NCBI GenBank assembly: GCA_003667255.2
Contig: RCWM02000008.1
Location: 1,617,501 to 1,681,500 of the forward strand
Source: Euschistus heros
Lineage: Eukaryota > Arthropoda > Insecta > Hemiptera > Pentatomidae
Reading direction: 5' to 3'
DNA: 64,000 nt
Positions 34,390 through 44,549 of the stretch are shown here, piece by piece (position 1 is the stretch's first letter; the number at the start of each line of letters is the position of its first letter). The position numbers were made by a program, and so were the translations under genes. Below the pieces are notes generated by a model that was not told the origin of the DNA, did no database searches, and saw nothing but the letters and a program-made list of their open reading frames with translations.

Positions 34390-35165
34390 ACATTTAACAA
34401 TTCTAGTATACAACTATACAACGGGGAATTTTTGAAAAAAAAAAAAAAAGTTAGGGATAGGAATTTCCAAAAGGTTTTTCCCTGGTGCAAGTAAATTGAA
34501 TTTTCATATTTCTGTATGAATATAAATGGATAAATGGTTATTGGTTTATGCTGAGTATTATTATATATGTATTGTATTAGTCTGAATGTATTACATAGGA
34601 ATAACAGGTGTTTAGATTTAGGACGTTTGATTTTTTGATTATTGCGCGATTTTTAAATTTTTCTATGGTTATCATCTCTTTAATATTTCGTTTATAATTC
34701 TTTTTTTGATGGTGAATAATTTAGGGGGAATCAAATTTAAAGGAATGTTTTTTTTGCCTGTAATGTGTAGTGAGAGCTGTTTGGTCCGGTTTATTCGGGG
34801 TTTTAGTTATAGACGTGCAGTGTATTTATAGTGAAAAACACGCCGTTTGAGATATTGTTCCGATGAACCGAAATAAGATTTTTCAGAACTATCTTCACAC
34901 GGTATTTCGTAAACTATATTAGACTGTAATTCCAATTTTTTTATATTTTTGGGTTTGGTTTATAATATAAATATAAAGTGGACGTGTTTTTCTGAGTCTT
35001 TCGGATAGTGTTTGTATGTATGGAATAGTGTAATATCTTTTATTGTTGATTTCATGCTGTTTATCTTGAGTATTTGTTTGCTTTAGTAGAAAAAAACGCA
35101 TGATTTTTCCCTTTTCTTTATCCTCTTTTGTTTGTTCGGTGGGCTCTGATCCCGCATAGACTGCC
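34390..35165 (-). mobile_element. Penelope-like element fragment with GIY-YIG domain
   Basis: On the minus strand the frame at 35,167-34,919 contains YYTIPYIQTLSERLRKTR, which matches the IPYxxGLSER block between reverse transcriptase and endonuclease of Penelope-like elements. After a frame change IVYEIPCEDSSEKSYFGSSE then QYLKRRVFHYKYTA gives a GIY-YIG-like core (VYEIPC...KSYFGS...LKRR), followed by TALTTHYRQKKHSFKFDS, YKRNIKEMITIEKFKNRAI. These are the expected distal blocks. Three or more frame breaks make it a pseudogene. The tail 34,400-34,640 is shared with 40,260-40,490. Confidence 0.7.
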
Positions 35166-35174
35166 ACCCTTAAT

Positions 35175-35330
35175 TTTCTTTTCCAGTGGTTATCATAAGT
35201 CTAATGGATTTGAATAATCATATCTTGTCTTGGTAGCTCGAGATCCTCTCTTGCTGCTCGATCAGCCAGTTGGTGGTCTGATATAACTTTATTTATCAAT
35301 GTGGGTAAGTGAACTCATGAGAATTTAGGG
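35175..35330 (-). pseudogene. RNase H-like fragment of a non-LTR element
   Basis: The minus-strand translation SDHQLADRAAREDLELPRQD then YDNHWKRKLR matches the end of the RNase H domain found in I/R1-type LINEs (xxNExADxAAKEAL.LP..D ... W...W). It lies directly upstream of the Penelope-like piece without spacer, so the two were joined by deletion or nested insertion. Confidence 0.45.
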
Positions 35331-35639
35331 TACTCCGGATACAATTAATCAAGGCATTTTCTGACCTTATTGAGTCGGTAACCATAAACATTTTTTATAT
35401 GAGTGAGGTACTTGATGAAGTGAAGTACTACTGCTTATGTTCGGAAGTGTGAATATTAAATAGGTTAGTAAAAGTTTTATTTTATGGGTGGAATCTTTGG
35501 TTACAAAAGATGATGGAATGATAAGTGTTTGTACGGTTAATTAATCACAATCTCAGATGTTCAGTTCATACTCATTATTGAAATAGGATTCATAACTCAT
35601 ATTCTACATCTTTAAAAGATTTTTAACTTGTGTAAATTT

Positions 35640-35740
35640 TATATATAAGGTGGGAGCTAACCTATAGCTATATAGGATTTAAATCCGGGATATAAGCTAC
35701 AGAACTCAATAGTCTATCTACTCGAATGATGTATTGAAAA
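35640..35740 (-). repeat. Possible tRNA-derived SINE head
   Basis: On the minus strand, 'gtagatagactattgagttc' and 'cccggatttaaatcc' give A- and B-box-like stretches spaced about 30 bp apart. Weak. Confidence 0.25.
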
Positions 35741-36283
35741 ACAGAACTTGACGCGTTGTTTTCAGAAATATGGTATTTCCTACCCGAATGGTATTCAAAT
35801 ATAATTATAAGAAAATATTATCATTACTTTAGAACACCATTAAATTACAAATTTAAAGCTTAAAATGAAAACAAAAACGCCTTTTAAGATATTTTATATA
35901 ATAAAAAGCTGTTTCCATAAATTATTTTATAATTCATACAGAATTTTTTTAAATAATTAATATACCCTGTTGGCGAAGAGTTAAGTAATAATTTATTTTA
36001 TATTAATTCAAGGAATATCATTTAAATTTTTAGTTTCCTCTTAATAAGATGTAAATTAAGTTTATGTTGTTTTCGTTAGAAAAGAGGAAGAAAGAGACCC
36101 ACATTAAAATTATGTTAATATTAACTATTTCACGTATAATCCGTTGTATTAAATTTTCACAGATCAAAGAGCTGAATAAAAATTTATTATTAACTATAAG
36201 AATTTTTAAAAATCTTAACGCGTTTTTTTTTTTCATATTTAGAAAAAAAAAAACGACTTCAAGGTTAAACCTACATGTATAAA
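35740..36283. other. Very AT-rich stretch without supported gene
   Basis: Low-complexity AT sequence. Overlapping open frames on both strands (36,030-36,282) lack any domain. Confidence 0.45.
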
Positions 36284-36661
36284 CTTGAACAAAAAAGTAA
36301 AAAATAATATTTAAATTGCTTTGAAATAAAGAGTATTAAAGGACAATCAACAGAATTATCGATACTTACCAGATACCTATTCACAATTTATGATCACCTA
36401 TTTCTGGAGTCGGTGCCAGCCAAAAAGAGTAATTTGATCCTGCCTTAGCAACTAACTTTTGATTGATACGAAGCAGCAGTGTAGTGGTGAGGAAATAATG
36501 AGAGAATCTTTACGATAACCAGTTATTTTTTCGAATTCTTTTTGGCACCAACTCCAAAAATAACTGATCATAAATTTTGAACAGCTATTAAAGTATCGAT
36601 AATTTTGTTGATTGCCCTTTAATATTCTCGAAGTAATTGAAATATTATTTTTTTGTTCAAG
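36284..36661. mobile_element. MITE with about 150-bp inverted repeats
   Basis: The left arm starts at CTTGAAC (36,284) and the right arm ends at GTTCAAG (36,661). The arms pair over roughly 150 bp with about 80% identity. Well-matched blocks include 'attaaaggacaatcaaca' with 'gttgattgccctttaat', 'attatcgatac' with 'gtatcgataat', and 'tttatgatcac' with 'tgatcataaa'. A short spacer separates them. Alternatively, inner ends AAGG/CCTT flanked by TA would give a 283-bp Tc1/mariner-type MITE. It directly abuts the Jockey fragment that follows. Confidence 0.75.
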
Positions 36662-36663
36662 CT

Positions 36664-37260
36664 TCCAGACACTCTAGTCACATATAACTTCCATTGAAGA
36701 ATGGTGTCACAACTGGAGAGTTAAGATAAATCCTAGCAAATAACCTTTACTCTCCGTCGAAAACCTACCTCATCCTGTCCTCCTGTATCCTTTAATGGTG
36801 TACCGCTAAATAATGTCGAACAAATACGATACCTGGGATTTTATCTGGAAAAGGGACTTACCTGGAACCCTCACACAAGATTGAAAAGACAAGAAGCTGC
36901 ACGTCGATATCGACTGCTACAACACTTACTAGACAAACGTTCAAATCTCCCGATTCACTACAAGAAACTCATCTATATGACGATTATCAGACCTATTTGG
37001 ACTTACGGAATAGAGTTATGGGGATCCACCAAACCATCAAATTCTTCCCGCATCCAATCACTTCAATCCAAAATCCTTCGTAAAATCCTTAATGCTCCTT
37101 ACTTTGTCACAAATGAATTAATCCACAATGACCTTAATATCCCACATGTCGCCGATTTGGCACGAACCAGATACCTATCCTTTCATAATAAACTTACTCC
37201 CCCTCCACATTCACTTGTAGCACAACTTGATTCCTGGCAATCCTCCGAGGCGTAAATCTT
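36664..37260 (+). mobile_element. Jockey LINE reverse transcriptase C-terminal fragment
   Basis: Begins in the connection after the palm (IEEWCHNWRVKINPSK), breaks frame, then is open through NNVEQIRYLGFYLEKGLTWN, PHTRLKRQEAARRYRLLQHL, YMTIIRPIWTYGIELWGS, RIQSLQSKILRKILNAPY and IPHVADLARTRYLSFHNKL to a stop at 37,253. The order and motifs (RYLGF, PIWTYGIELWG) are classic for Jockey-clade enzymes without RNase H. It is the best-preserved example here and serves as reference for the short Jockey-derived inserts. Confidence 0.9.
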
Positions 37261-37784
37261 GAAGTCGGTTATTGTTTTTTTTTTTCCTTCTAAAAATTAA
37301 CTTCATTTTTCAATTTTTAGTGGTAAGAGAGTGTATTTTTGTTTATATATGTAAATTATTTTGTAAATAATTTACATTCAGTCACCATGGATTAATATAT
37401 TTGTAGTGGAAGGAGTTTTCCAGCCAGTGATAAGTGTTTTCCGCCTGTTGATGTTTTACTATTGTTTTTGTTAATAACGACGAGTTTATTTCAACAAATA
37501 TTTTTAGGGGCCACCTCTGAAGTATGGCCTAAAAGAATCATCAAAATCTCTTCATGATTTAAGGAACAATCGCATAACTAACTTTAAAAAACAAAACAAA
37601 AATAAAATCATATTAAGAATCTCCATAATTTAGATAAAACTATCAATATTAATTGAAAATCTGACTTGTATAATTTAATCAGACCATCGTTATAATAACA
37701 CGTTCATGTACCTTTAATTCAGTTTATTAGGATTATTTCTGTACCATTTGGGAAAAAGTTAGATAAGTTCATTTTTGCCCACAA

Positions 37785-37948
37785 TAAGATAAATACTTTG
37801 GACAACCCATATTGGTGTCCTACACATCTTGTAAAAGTAGGCAAGTTGTAATGGCAATTGTATAAAAGGATACCATTGCCATTACAACTTGCATACTTAT
37901 ACATGATGAGTAGGACCCAATAAGGGTTGCTCAAAATATTTGACATTA
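37785..37948. other. Strong hairpin (inverted repeat about 55 bp per arm)
   Basis: The arm at 37,803-37,857 (starting CAACCCATATTGG) is the inverse of 37,874-37,927 (ending CCAATAAGGGTTG), nearly 90% matched. It includes a perfect 16-bp stem CAAGTTGTAATGGCAA/TTGCCATTACAACTTG and an inner GTAT/ATAC pair around a short loop. Weaker pairing extends to about 37,788 and 37,945. It could be a small foldback element or a transcribed hairpin. No terminal duplication was identified. Confidence 0.65.
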
Positions 37949-38089
37949 CTTCCACATTATCAGTAATAAAAAATTCCTCTAGTGACAAGTCACAAAAAAC
38001 ATGAACTTCTAACACTAATTCACGTTCGTCCTCAATGGAATTATATTATTTTGTATATTAATATAATATTTATAAGATATTATTTTGTT

Positions 38090-38393
38090 TAATGAAAGAT
38101 TCGAAGGGACGTTGGAAGTTGGGTTGGTTCCACGCAAGCTGCGACCGACAAAAAACTCGAAGTCGAATAAAAAGTTAAAGGGACCCAGCCAAGTTGGATT
38201 ATTAATTCCATTCGATGGAGGCTAATATTAAAACGGAAGGAAGGACAACAGTGGGGGGAGGAGGGGTATGATAAATCTAGAAGAGGGGGAAGAGGAGTTG
38301 AAAATTCCCTGTCAACTTGCAGCCTCTTCTAAGCCCTCGCATCGAAATTCTAATTAAACCTAACCCGCCGGCAAAATAAAACAGCACTGCTTT

Positions 38394-38439
<46 letters not shown>

Positions 38440-38660
38440 AAAAAAATCCGAGAGCTAACCCCGATATACAAGGCGCTGGCATTTATTTACATTATATTAC
38501 AAGGGGTCTCTGCCTACCGGGGTCATATCGATATATTTTTTTTAAGGATGATATTCGATATAAGTGGTCAGGTATTTTAAAACAGGTTGGTGTAACTCTT
38601 AGCTCTCTATTCTCCCTTCATTCAGGAAAATTCGTAATTATCTAAGGTTTGCATCCTTTC
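38090..38660. promoter_or_regulatory. Candidate regulatory island broken by poly-A
   Basis: Balanced, non-repetitive sequence on both sides of a 39-bp poly-A run (38,398-38,436). No exon. Texture-based inference. Confidence 0.2.
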
Positions 38661-38699
38661 CCCATCTTCCTCAGAACTGGAAAATCTCGGACAAAATCT

Positions 38700-38760
38700 G
38701 ATCTAAAAAAATAAAAATAATAACGTTTACGTTATTATTTAACGTTTAATAACGTAGTAA
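38700..38760. other. Small perfect AT-rich palindrome
   Basis: AAATAATAACG (38,715-38,725), spacer TTTA, CGTTATTATTT (38,730-38,740), then another TTAATAACG just downstream. Confidence 0.7.
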
Positions 38761-38929
38761 CCCCTCCCCCATACAGTAGAATGAAATTCCCTTCAGGATC
38801 AATGGATTATTAGTCACTTCCAATGGAGTATTGATTATTTTTTATTCGAAAACAAGATTCGAATGTTGGATATTAATCATTAGTTCTACTTTGATAAACA
38901 GATTTTATATATTAAATTTAACTATATAT

Positions 38930-39355
38930 TTTTTGTAAATATTGTTTGATATTTACAACTGTATACATTATATTCAAGTAAATTTGTGGAAAATTATTAT
39001 ACCAATTACATGTAAAGAACTACTCCGAAGTAGCACTACAATAACAGTTCAATAATAGGACACTTGGCCATCTTTTCGAACGACTCGTCAGATTTTCGGG
39101 AATTGAGTGTAAGGCAAGTTGGGAGACTAGTGGATTTGGGCCAAATCAGCATAAGGAGCATTGAGAATTTCAGATTGGATACAAGAAGAATCGGAAATTT
39201 TAGTGAAGCCCCAATGCTCTATATGTCCAAATGGGTCTGACTACTGTTATCATAACAATGTTATGTAAATAAGTCTTTTGTAATTAGTTGGGAGATTTGA
39301 TCGATTATCTAGTAAATGTTGGAGTATTCGGAAACGAAGACCAGTTTGTTGTTTA
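38930..39355 (-). mobile_element. Jockey-derived short insert
   Basis: The plus-strand sequence is the reverse of the Jockey C-terminus: 'ttgggagactagtgga', 'attgagaatttcagattgga' and 'agtgaagccccaatgctcta'. The 3' UTR and T-rich tail lie near 38,930-39,000. The 5' end is near 39,350 and resembles the LKRQE breakpoint. Multiple stops. Confidence 0.75.
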
Positions 39356-39359
39356 TACA

Positions 39360-40095
39360 GAGTTATCATAAAATGTCTCTAAATAAGATTTTTTGGTGTG
39401 AAACTCCTTCAAAGGTTAAAAATATAAATTGTTTATAAAAAAATATGACGTGGAAAGAGTTCCAAGAAGTATGAGAAGACGACGATTTAATAATGTTCTT
39501 GTAACAATACATATCGTCCGAAATATATACATTTTTTTTTTTTTTTTAAAGTAGTTTTCATTTGTATTCAGAAATTTGAATTATTCCCTTTTGTTGTCAA
39601 TTAGGAGTAATAGATAAATGGATTATTGATGTTATTCAAGTAAATAAAATTAATAAAGACTGCACATTACTTTATATAGGAAAGATTTAAATACCATTTG
39701 AGCGAAAACAGCTTTTCAAGGCTATTGCGAAGTCAACTTCATGGAAAAAATAGTTTTAGAAACTTGAAACTAGACTAAATTTATTGCTCACACCTAGAAT
39801 ATTTATGGAAGAGGTATAGAGTAAACTCATCTATCTTCCATTAAGCAAATATAAAAGGGACTTATGAAGACAAAAAGTATTTATGATTTATACCGCCGCC
39901 GACTCACTATCTTCCCATCTCCTCCTCTCAAATATATATTTCCCGTCAAACTTCCACGCTCACTAAATAAAAAATAACTTTTTCATCAATTTCGTAATAG
40001 TTCTAGAAAAAAATGATTAATTTTTTAAAGTGAATATAACGTTTAAATTGGGATTCAATTTAAACGGATATATCAATTCAATAAGAAAAAAATAG
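39360..40095. other. AT-rich stretch without supported gene
   Basis: Nothing recognisable. Confidence 0.45.
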
Positions 40096-40100
40096 ATACA

Positions 40101-40490
40101 TTTTTTCTATTGTTATCATTTCTTTAATATTCCGTTTAAAATCATTTTGTTCGTGGCGAATAACTTTGGGGGGAACCAAGAATAGGAATCATTCACGATA
40201 AACAAAAGAATTTTAATCGAAATATTAAAAATGTTTTAGAAATATTTAAAAATCCCGGAATAAAAAAAAAAAAATCAGATGTCCTAAATTTCAACACGTT
40301 ATTCCAATTTAATACATTCAGATTAATAATATACATTTATAATAATATATACGTAAATCAATAGCCATTTATCAATTTATTATAAAGAAATACGGAAATT
40401 CCGTCTACCTTTACCTAGAAAAATCTTTGGAAATCCTCATTCTTAACTTTTACTTCAGCAATGCCCCAGTCCTGTTGTATACTCAACTGA
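40101..40490. mobile_element. Two Penelope-like 3' fragments in inverted orientation
   Basis: The minus strand of 40,101-40,175 encodes FKRNIKEMITIEK, and the plus strand of 40,191-40,265 encodes HDKQKNFNRNIKNVLEIFKN, a diverged version of the same C-terminal block. The plus-strand piece then continues with a tail (40,266-40,490) that matches the reverse of 34,400-34,640. Two 3' ends of one family therefore stand head to head within 20 bp. Confidence 0.65.
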
Positions 40491-40662
40491 ATGATTTTTT
40501 TTTCATTAAACATACCAAAAATAATAAATATCTTTAGGTAAAAAGTTTTCTCTCAAAAGTCGTTAAACCACATTAAAAACGGCAATACGAAAAATAAGGA
40601 CCTTTCCTAATTCAGTTTGGCCTTTACCTTTATCGAACAGCTGTGAAAAATTTTCAAAAATG

Positions 40663-40697
40663 GAACTTAGTTGGTTTTGGAATTCTAGGCTTCAATT
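40663..40697. repeat. Single arm of the 29.5-kb hairpin element
   Basis: AGTTGGTTTTGGAATTCTAG plus CTTCAATT matches the right arm at 29,630-29,663. No second arm nearby. Confidence 0.6.
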
Positions 40698-40699
40698 AC

Positions 40700-41380
40700 A
40701 AAACACATATATAAAATTAGAGAGTAATAAGGATACTTCAAAAGAAAAACAAAAAAAAGGGAAGTAAATCGGATTTTCAGAGAAAAAACGAACAAAATCT
40801 ACTATGTGTGGTAAATGAACTTTTTTCTCTGTATACGCGTTTTTTTTCTAAAGCGGATTATGGCCTTTAAAAAAATTTTTTAGCAGCTCAAGAGTACCCA
40901 GTAGGCGAGTTGAAGAAGGTGTGTTTAAGGGGTATATAAAATTAACAAAAAAAAAACCCCATTGCTTCCATTAAAAGCAGACATTGTAACAACCTCTGCA
41001 GTTTATAGGATACAATAACAGAGGAAGCACTTCAACGAAAGGAATTCCCAATGGAAGCATGAATTAAAAATACCTACGAGCTTACTACTTGCTTATAATT
41101 TTTTATATTGCTTTAATTTTCATATACATTGCTTCTTTTTACTGTTATTTCCTTTCGCTTATTGCTAAGGTCCTTTTAACTTTATAATACCTCTGATACA
41201 AGAATAATGTTACATTTTCAGGCGTTGAATTAAAGATACACTCTAATTACATAAATCTTTAATTATAAATTAAAAAAAAAAAAATAATAGAATCGCTGGA
41301 TGACAAATTCAACTCATTTTTAACAGTTGATTATAACTGACTTGTAAACTTTATTTTTCTTCGATAACTGTATATTATTT
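40700..41380. other. Stretch without supported gene
   Basis: No domain or repeat match recognised. Confidence 0.4.
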
Positions 41381-41384
41381 TATC

Positions 41385-41855
41385 TCTTAGTTATTTATTT
41401 ATATTTACAACTGCATAAATTAAGAAAGAGTATGTTTGAGGAAAACGATAACAATGCCATGTCTACTCACAAAGAGCACTTCAATAAAAGTTCTGCATTA
41501 GCCATCTGAAAGAAGATGGCCATCATCTTTTTAGACGCCTCGAAATTGTGTGTGAGACAGGTTGGAAGACTAGTGGATTCGAGTAAGTGTAAAGTTTACT
41601 ATGAAAGGAGAGGTAACTGGTTTGGATCTTAATGGGTAAGTTTGTTTGTGACATAATAACAAGCATTTAAGATTTTAAAAAGGACTTTGGATATTAAGGA
41701 TTAGTGAAGCCCCAAAGCTCAACTGCCTATGTCCAAACGTGTTCAATTACTGTCATTTAAATAAGTCTTTACTAATTTATTGGGAGCTATGAACGCTTGT
41801 CTAGTAAATGTTGGAGTAGTCAATGACGACGAGCAGTTTCTTGTCTTTTAAGTCT
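41385..41855 (-). mobile_element. Jockey-derived short insert
   Basis: On the minus strand the 5' end reads TRLKRQETARR near 41,855-41,825, then the decayed Jockey C-terminus follows to a 3' UTR near 41,400-41,520 and a TTTATTTATA-type tail. This copy shows the LKRQE start most clearly. Confidence 0.8.
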
Positions 41856-41869
41856 GGTATGTGTACAAT

Positions 41870-42540
41870 TGTATTTTAATTCTGTTTCCGATGGAGTTGG
41901 CATAACGCATAAATAACAGATAAAATACTTGGGGATGGATTAGCACACAGAGTGCAAGTATTTTATTTGAATTATATTATCGACAAGATTCAATTAAATT
42001 AAATCAAACAACATTTTATTTATAAAGAATCATTATAACGCAGAGAACTAAGGAAATAGAACAAGCATAGAACTTTCATATATAGCTCCTAACAGGAGCA
42101 AATTTAAATAAAAAATACCGGAACCTCAGATGGAGGCAAGCTATCATGGCGACAAGAGAACAGCTGTTATATATGAATAATATCATATGTAATCGATCAA
42201 GATGGCGGTGAAAATATACAATCAATGTAATTGATTCTTAGATTATTATTTTGATCTAATATAAAAAAATAATGTCCATTGTGGCTTTGATTGCTTATCC
42301 TCAGCCTACATTACGTGAACCTCGTTTTGAGAGCTTACGTACCACATATATTATGTTATTTTTTGGTGTATGCTCCAGACTAGAGTTGTTTGTACAGAAA
42401 TAAGCTAGAACAATCAGCCTAGTATGTATTGAAATAATGGTGAAAATATATTGAAATTTCATTTTATCCAATTGAAAAGATGCCTATAGAGAATAAAATC
42501 TAATTTTAAAGATAATCTAAAACACGAAACAAAAAAACTT
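41870..42540. other. Stretch without supported gene
   Basis: No domain. Some balanced-composition sequence at 42,050-42,350. Confidence 0.4.
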
Positions 42541-42544
42541 TGTT

Positions 42545-43110
42545 TTAATGACCGCCGAGCTTCTTCCTCACTACACTTTACTCGGAAACTCCAAGTACAA
42601 TGGAAATATTTTCATATCAACACGATGAATATAAACCAAACAAAACACGAATTCACCCTTTTCATACCGACCAATCAGTCTTCTGTATCCTAAAGTATTT
42701 TTACCAACGAATACTCGACTTACTGGCAGAATAACAAGTACTGGCTAGGCATAGATTTGGATTTCGTTCATATCACTCAACAGTTAATACCGATGTTAAT
42801 GAAGGAACAACTATATGCCACAGGTGCATTTCTAGATATAGCGCAATCATTTGAGCTAGGCACGATTTCTTTCTAAATTAATTTCTCTCGGTTATTCGGA
42901 ACATCTCCTCTATTCATTCACTGAAATCCGGAGTACCACAGAAGTCAATACAACCTCCATCATTATACATTATTTACACTCACGATATGCCACTTAGCCC
43001 AGCTAAGTTAACAGCAACATGCGTTGATAACAGAGCAATATTAATCAGGCATTAGGACCCCACCTTTACATTCAGACATGACTCAAGTCCACCTGACTTC
43101 ATCGACAATA
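42545..43110 (+). pseudogene. Jockey-clade reverse transcriptase palm fragment
   Basis: Translation in shifting frames gives SYRPISLL-like sequence near 42,665, HRFGFRSYHSTVNT, TGAFLDIAQSFE (palm block A with its Asp), and LKSGVPQKSIQPPSLYTIYT then HDMPLSPAKLTATCVDNRAI. The position of the catalytic (F/Y)ADD box reads CVDN, so an essential Asp is lost besides the stops. It covers the part of the gene missing in the other Jockey fragments. Confidence 0.8.
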
Positions 43111-43254
43111 AACCCATTACACAGACGAACGAAATTCATTACTTGAATTAATTGAATTGAGAAATCGGATAGAAGAATGACCTGGGGCCCAAGCGTAAAA
43201 CAAAAGGGATTCTTTTTTAACAAGATAGGAAAAGATAAAATAACCCTTGTGGGG

Positions 43255-43420
43255 GAAGGGGAGAAGGCCCATGTTTAAGGTTTTTCGATTATAGCTCGTT
43301 AACGGTGGAAGCAAGAAAAATAAAGCACAGATCAAAATTAAAGCCAATTAAAATTTCCTATAAAATTGTTCTATACATATGTGTCCAACTTTCAACGGTG
43401 TTCGAGATACACGTTATTAA
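43255..43420 (+). repeat. Family B dispersed repeat, copy 2
   Basis: Matches 4,375-4,540: 'tttttcgattata', 'atcaaaattaaagccaatta', 'aaatttcctataaaattgtt', 'caacggtgttcgagata'. Confidence 0.7.
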
Positions 43421-43445
43421 AAATATATAATTATAGAGAACAAAT

Positions 43446-43865
43446 ATTACCTCACTTTTTGTCAAACATTTGATTTAAGTGCCAAAAACGTACATATGAA
43501 TTTAAAGTAAATTTAATGCTCTACAATATTGTTTCTGACAATATTTCTGACAATGAGAAGCAATTGTTTGTCCGAGCTGTTGCCCACTTCTCCTTCTCCG
43601 CACGATAATCGAAAACGGTTAATCCTAAGATAATAATTAATAAAACCAACATTAAAGAGAATATTATTATCTACAAGTTTTGTAACCCTCTTGATTGAAG
43701 CCCGATGCATAGAAATCGAGATATTAGAAAAAAACTGAATTTTGTGACCTTTGACCTTGAATATCTAATGAAACTAACGTGCTGAATGTAGGGTTGAATA
43801 ATTATCTGATTGTGAGTAATTATAATATTTGAAATAATTATTACTTTTTGAGGAAGTGAGGTAAT
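43446..43865. mobile_element. Possible small element with 12-bp inverted ends
   Basis: ATTACCTCACTT (43,446-43,457) and AAGTGAGGTAAT (43,854-43,865) are perfect inverse copies 420 bp apart. No target duplication seen; it could be coincidental or part of family B. Confidence 0.35.
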
Positions 43866-43909
43866 CCAGCAAGCCTTTTACTATTCCTTGTTAATTTACA
43901 TGGATATGT

Positions 43910-44240
43910 TTTTTGGAGGGGGTATATACTTTTCTAGTATAACGTTTTTTTCACATTACAAAATGTAACATTTTGATACGCTTCAGTTCTCAGATCGAAA
44001 ATTTCTCTAAACTTTCCTTATCAGAAATTTAATGGAGAATATTTTTTGTTATATAACTTTTGTCACGTTTGAAACTGCTTTCTCTTTTCATAAGATGATT
44101 AATTGTTAATTTAATTTAGATTTTAATTAAAATAATTTGATCCTTTTGATTCTAAAATTTAAATCAGGAAAAGCAGATGAAGATCATACATAGACACATC
44201 AATGTTCAATTGTTTTCAGCCATTCAAGAAGAAATTTTTT
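43910..44240 (+). repeat. Family A repeat, compact copy
   Basis: Leader with T- and G-rich steps, one head unit ('cagaaatttaatggagaata'), a deletion of the 'cctaccgtttagg' block, then the right half to 'cagccattcaagaagaaatt' and a T run at 44,237-44,260. Confidence 0.75.
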
Positions 44241-44259
44241 TTTTTTTTTTTTTTTTTTA

Positions 44260-44545
44260 ATAGTATAAAAACGAGTTTTAATTAAATCTGATTTCGTATA
44301 AGAGACGAATGCTTCAACGTTAATTTTTCGGTATAACTTGCCATTTTAGGAAACACAAAACTAATCGATAATTAATATAATTGTTATAACCATAATTAAA
44401 CTTTTATTACAATCCTTTTTGTAGTAAAAAGGGAGACTTTTAAGAGTTATTCATCAACTGAATAGCGGGCCTTAAATGGAAATTTAACGTTTAAGTAATT
44501 AAAAAAATAAATTAACTGACTGAGTGCAATCGCTCTAAAGTAAAG
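44260..44545 (+). repeat. Extension block shared with 58.4-58.6 kb
   Basis: Blocks 'aattaatataattgttat', 'ccataattaaacttttatta', 'aaaaagggagact', 'gggccttaaatggaaat' and 'aaaataaattaact' occur in the same order after the family A copy at 58.13 kb. It may be the true right-hand portion of a longer family A form or a separate repeat inserted beside it. Confidence 0.7.
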
Positions 44546-44549
44546 TAAT

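Noticed and set aside
37719..38015. 98-codon minus-strand frame
   Set aside because: Runs through the hairpin at 37.79-37.95 kb and has no domain; the apparent internal repetition reflects the inverted arms.
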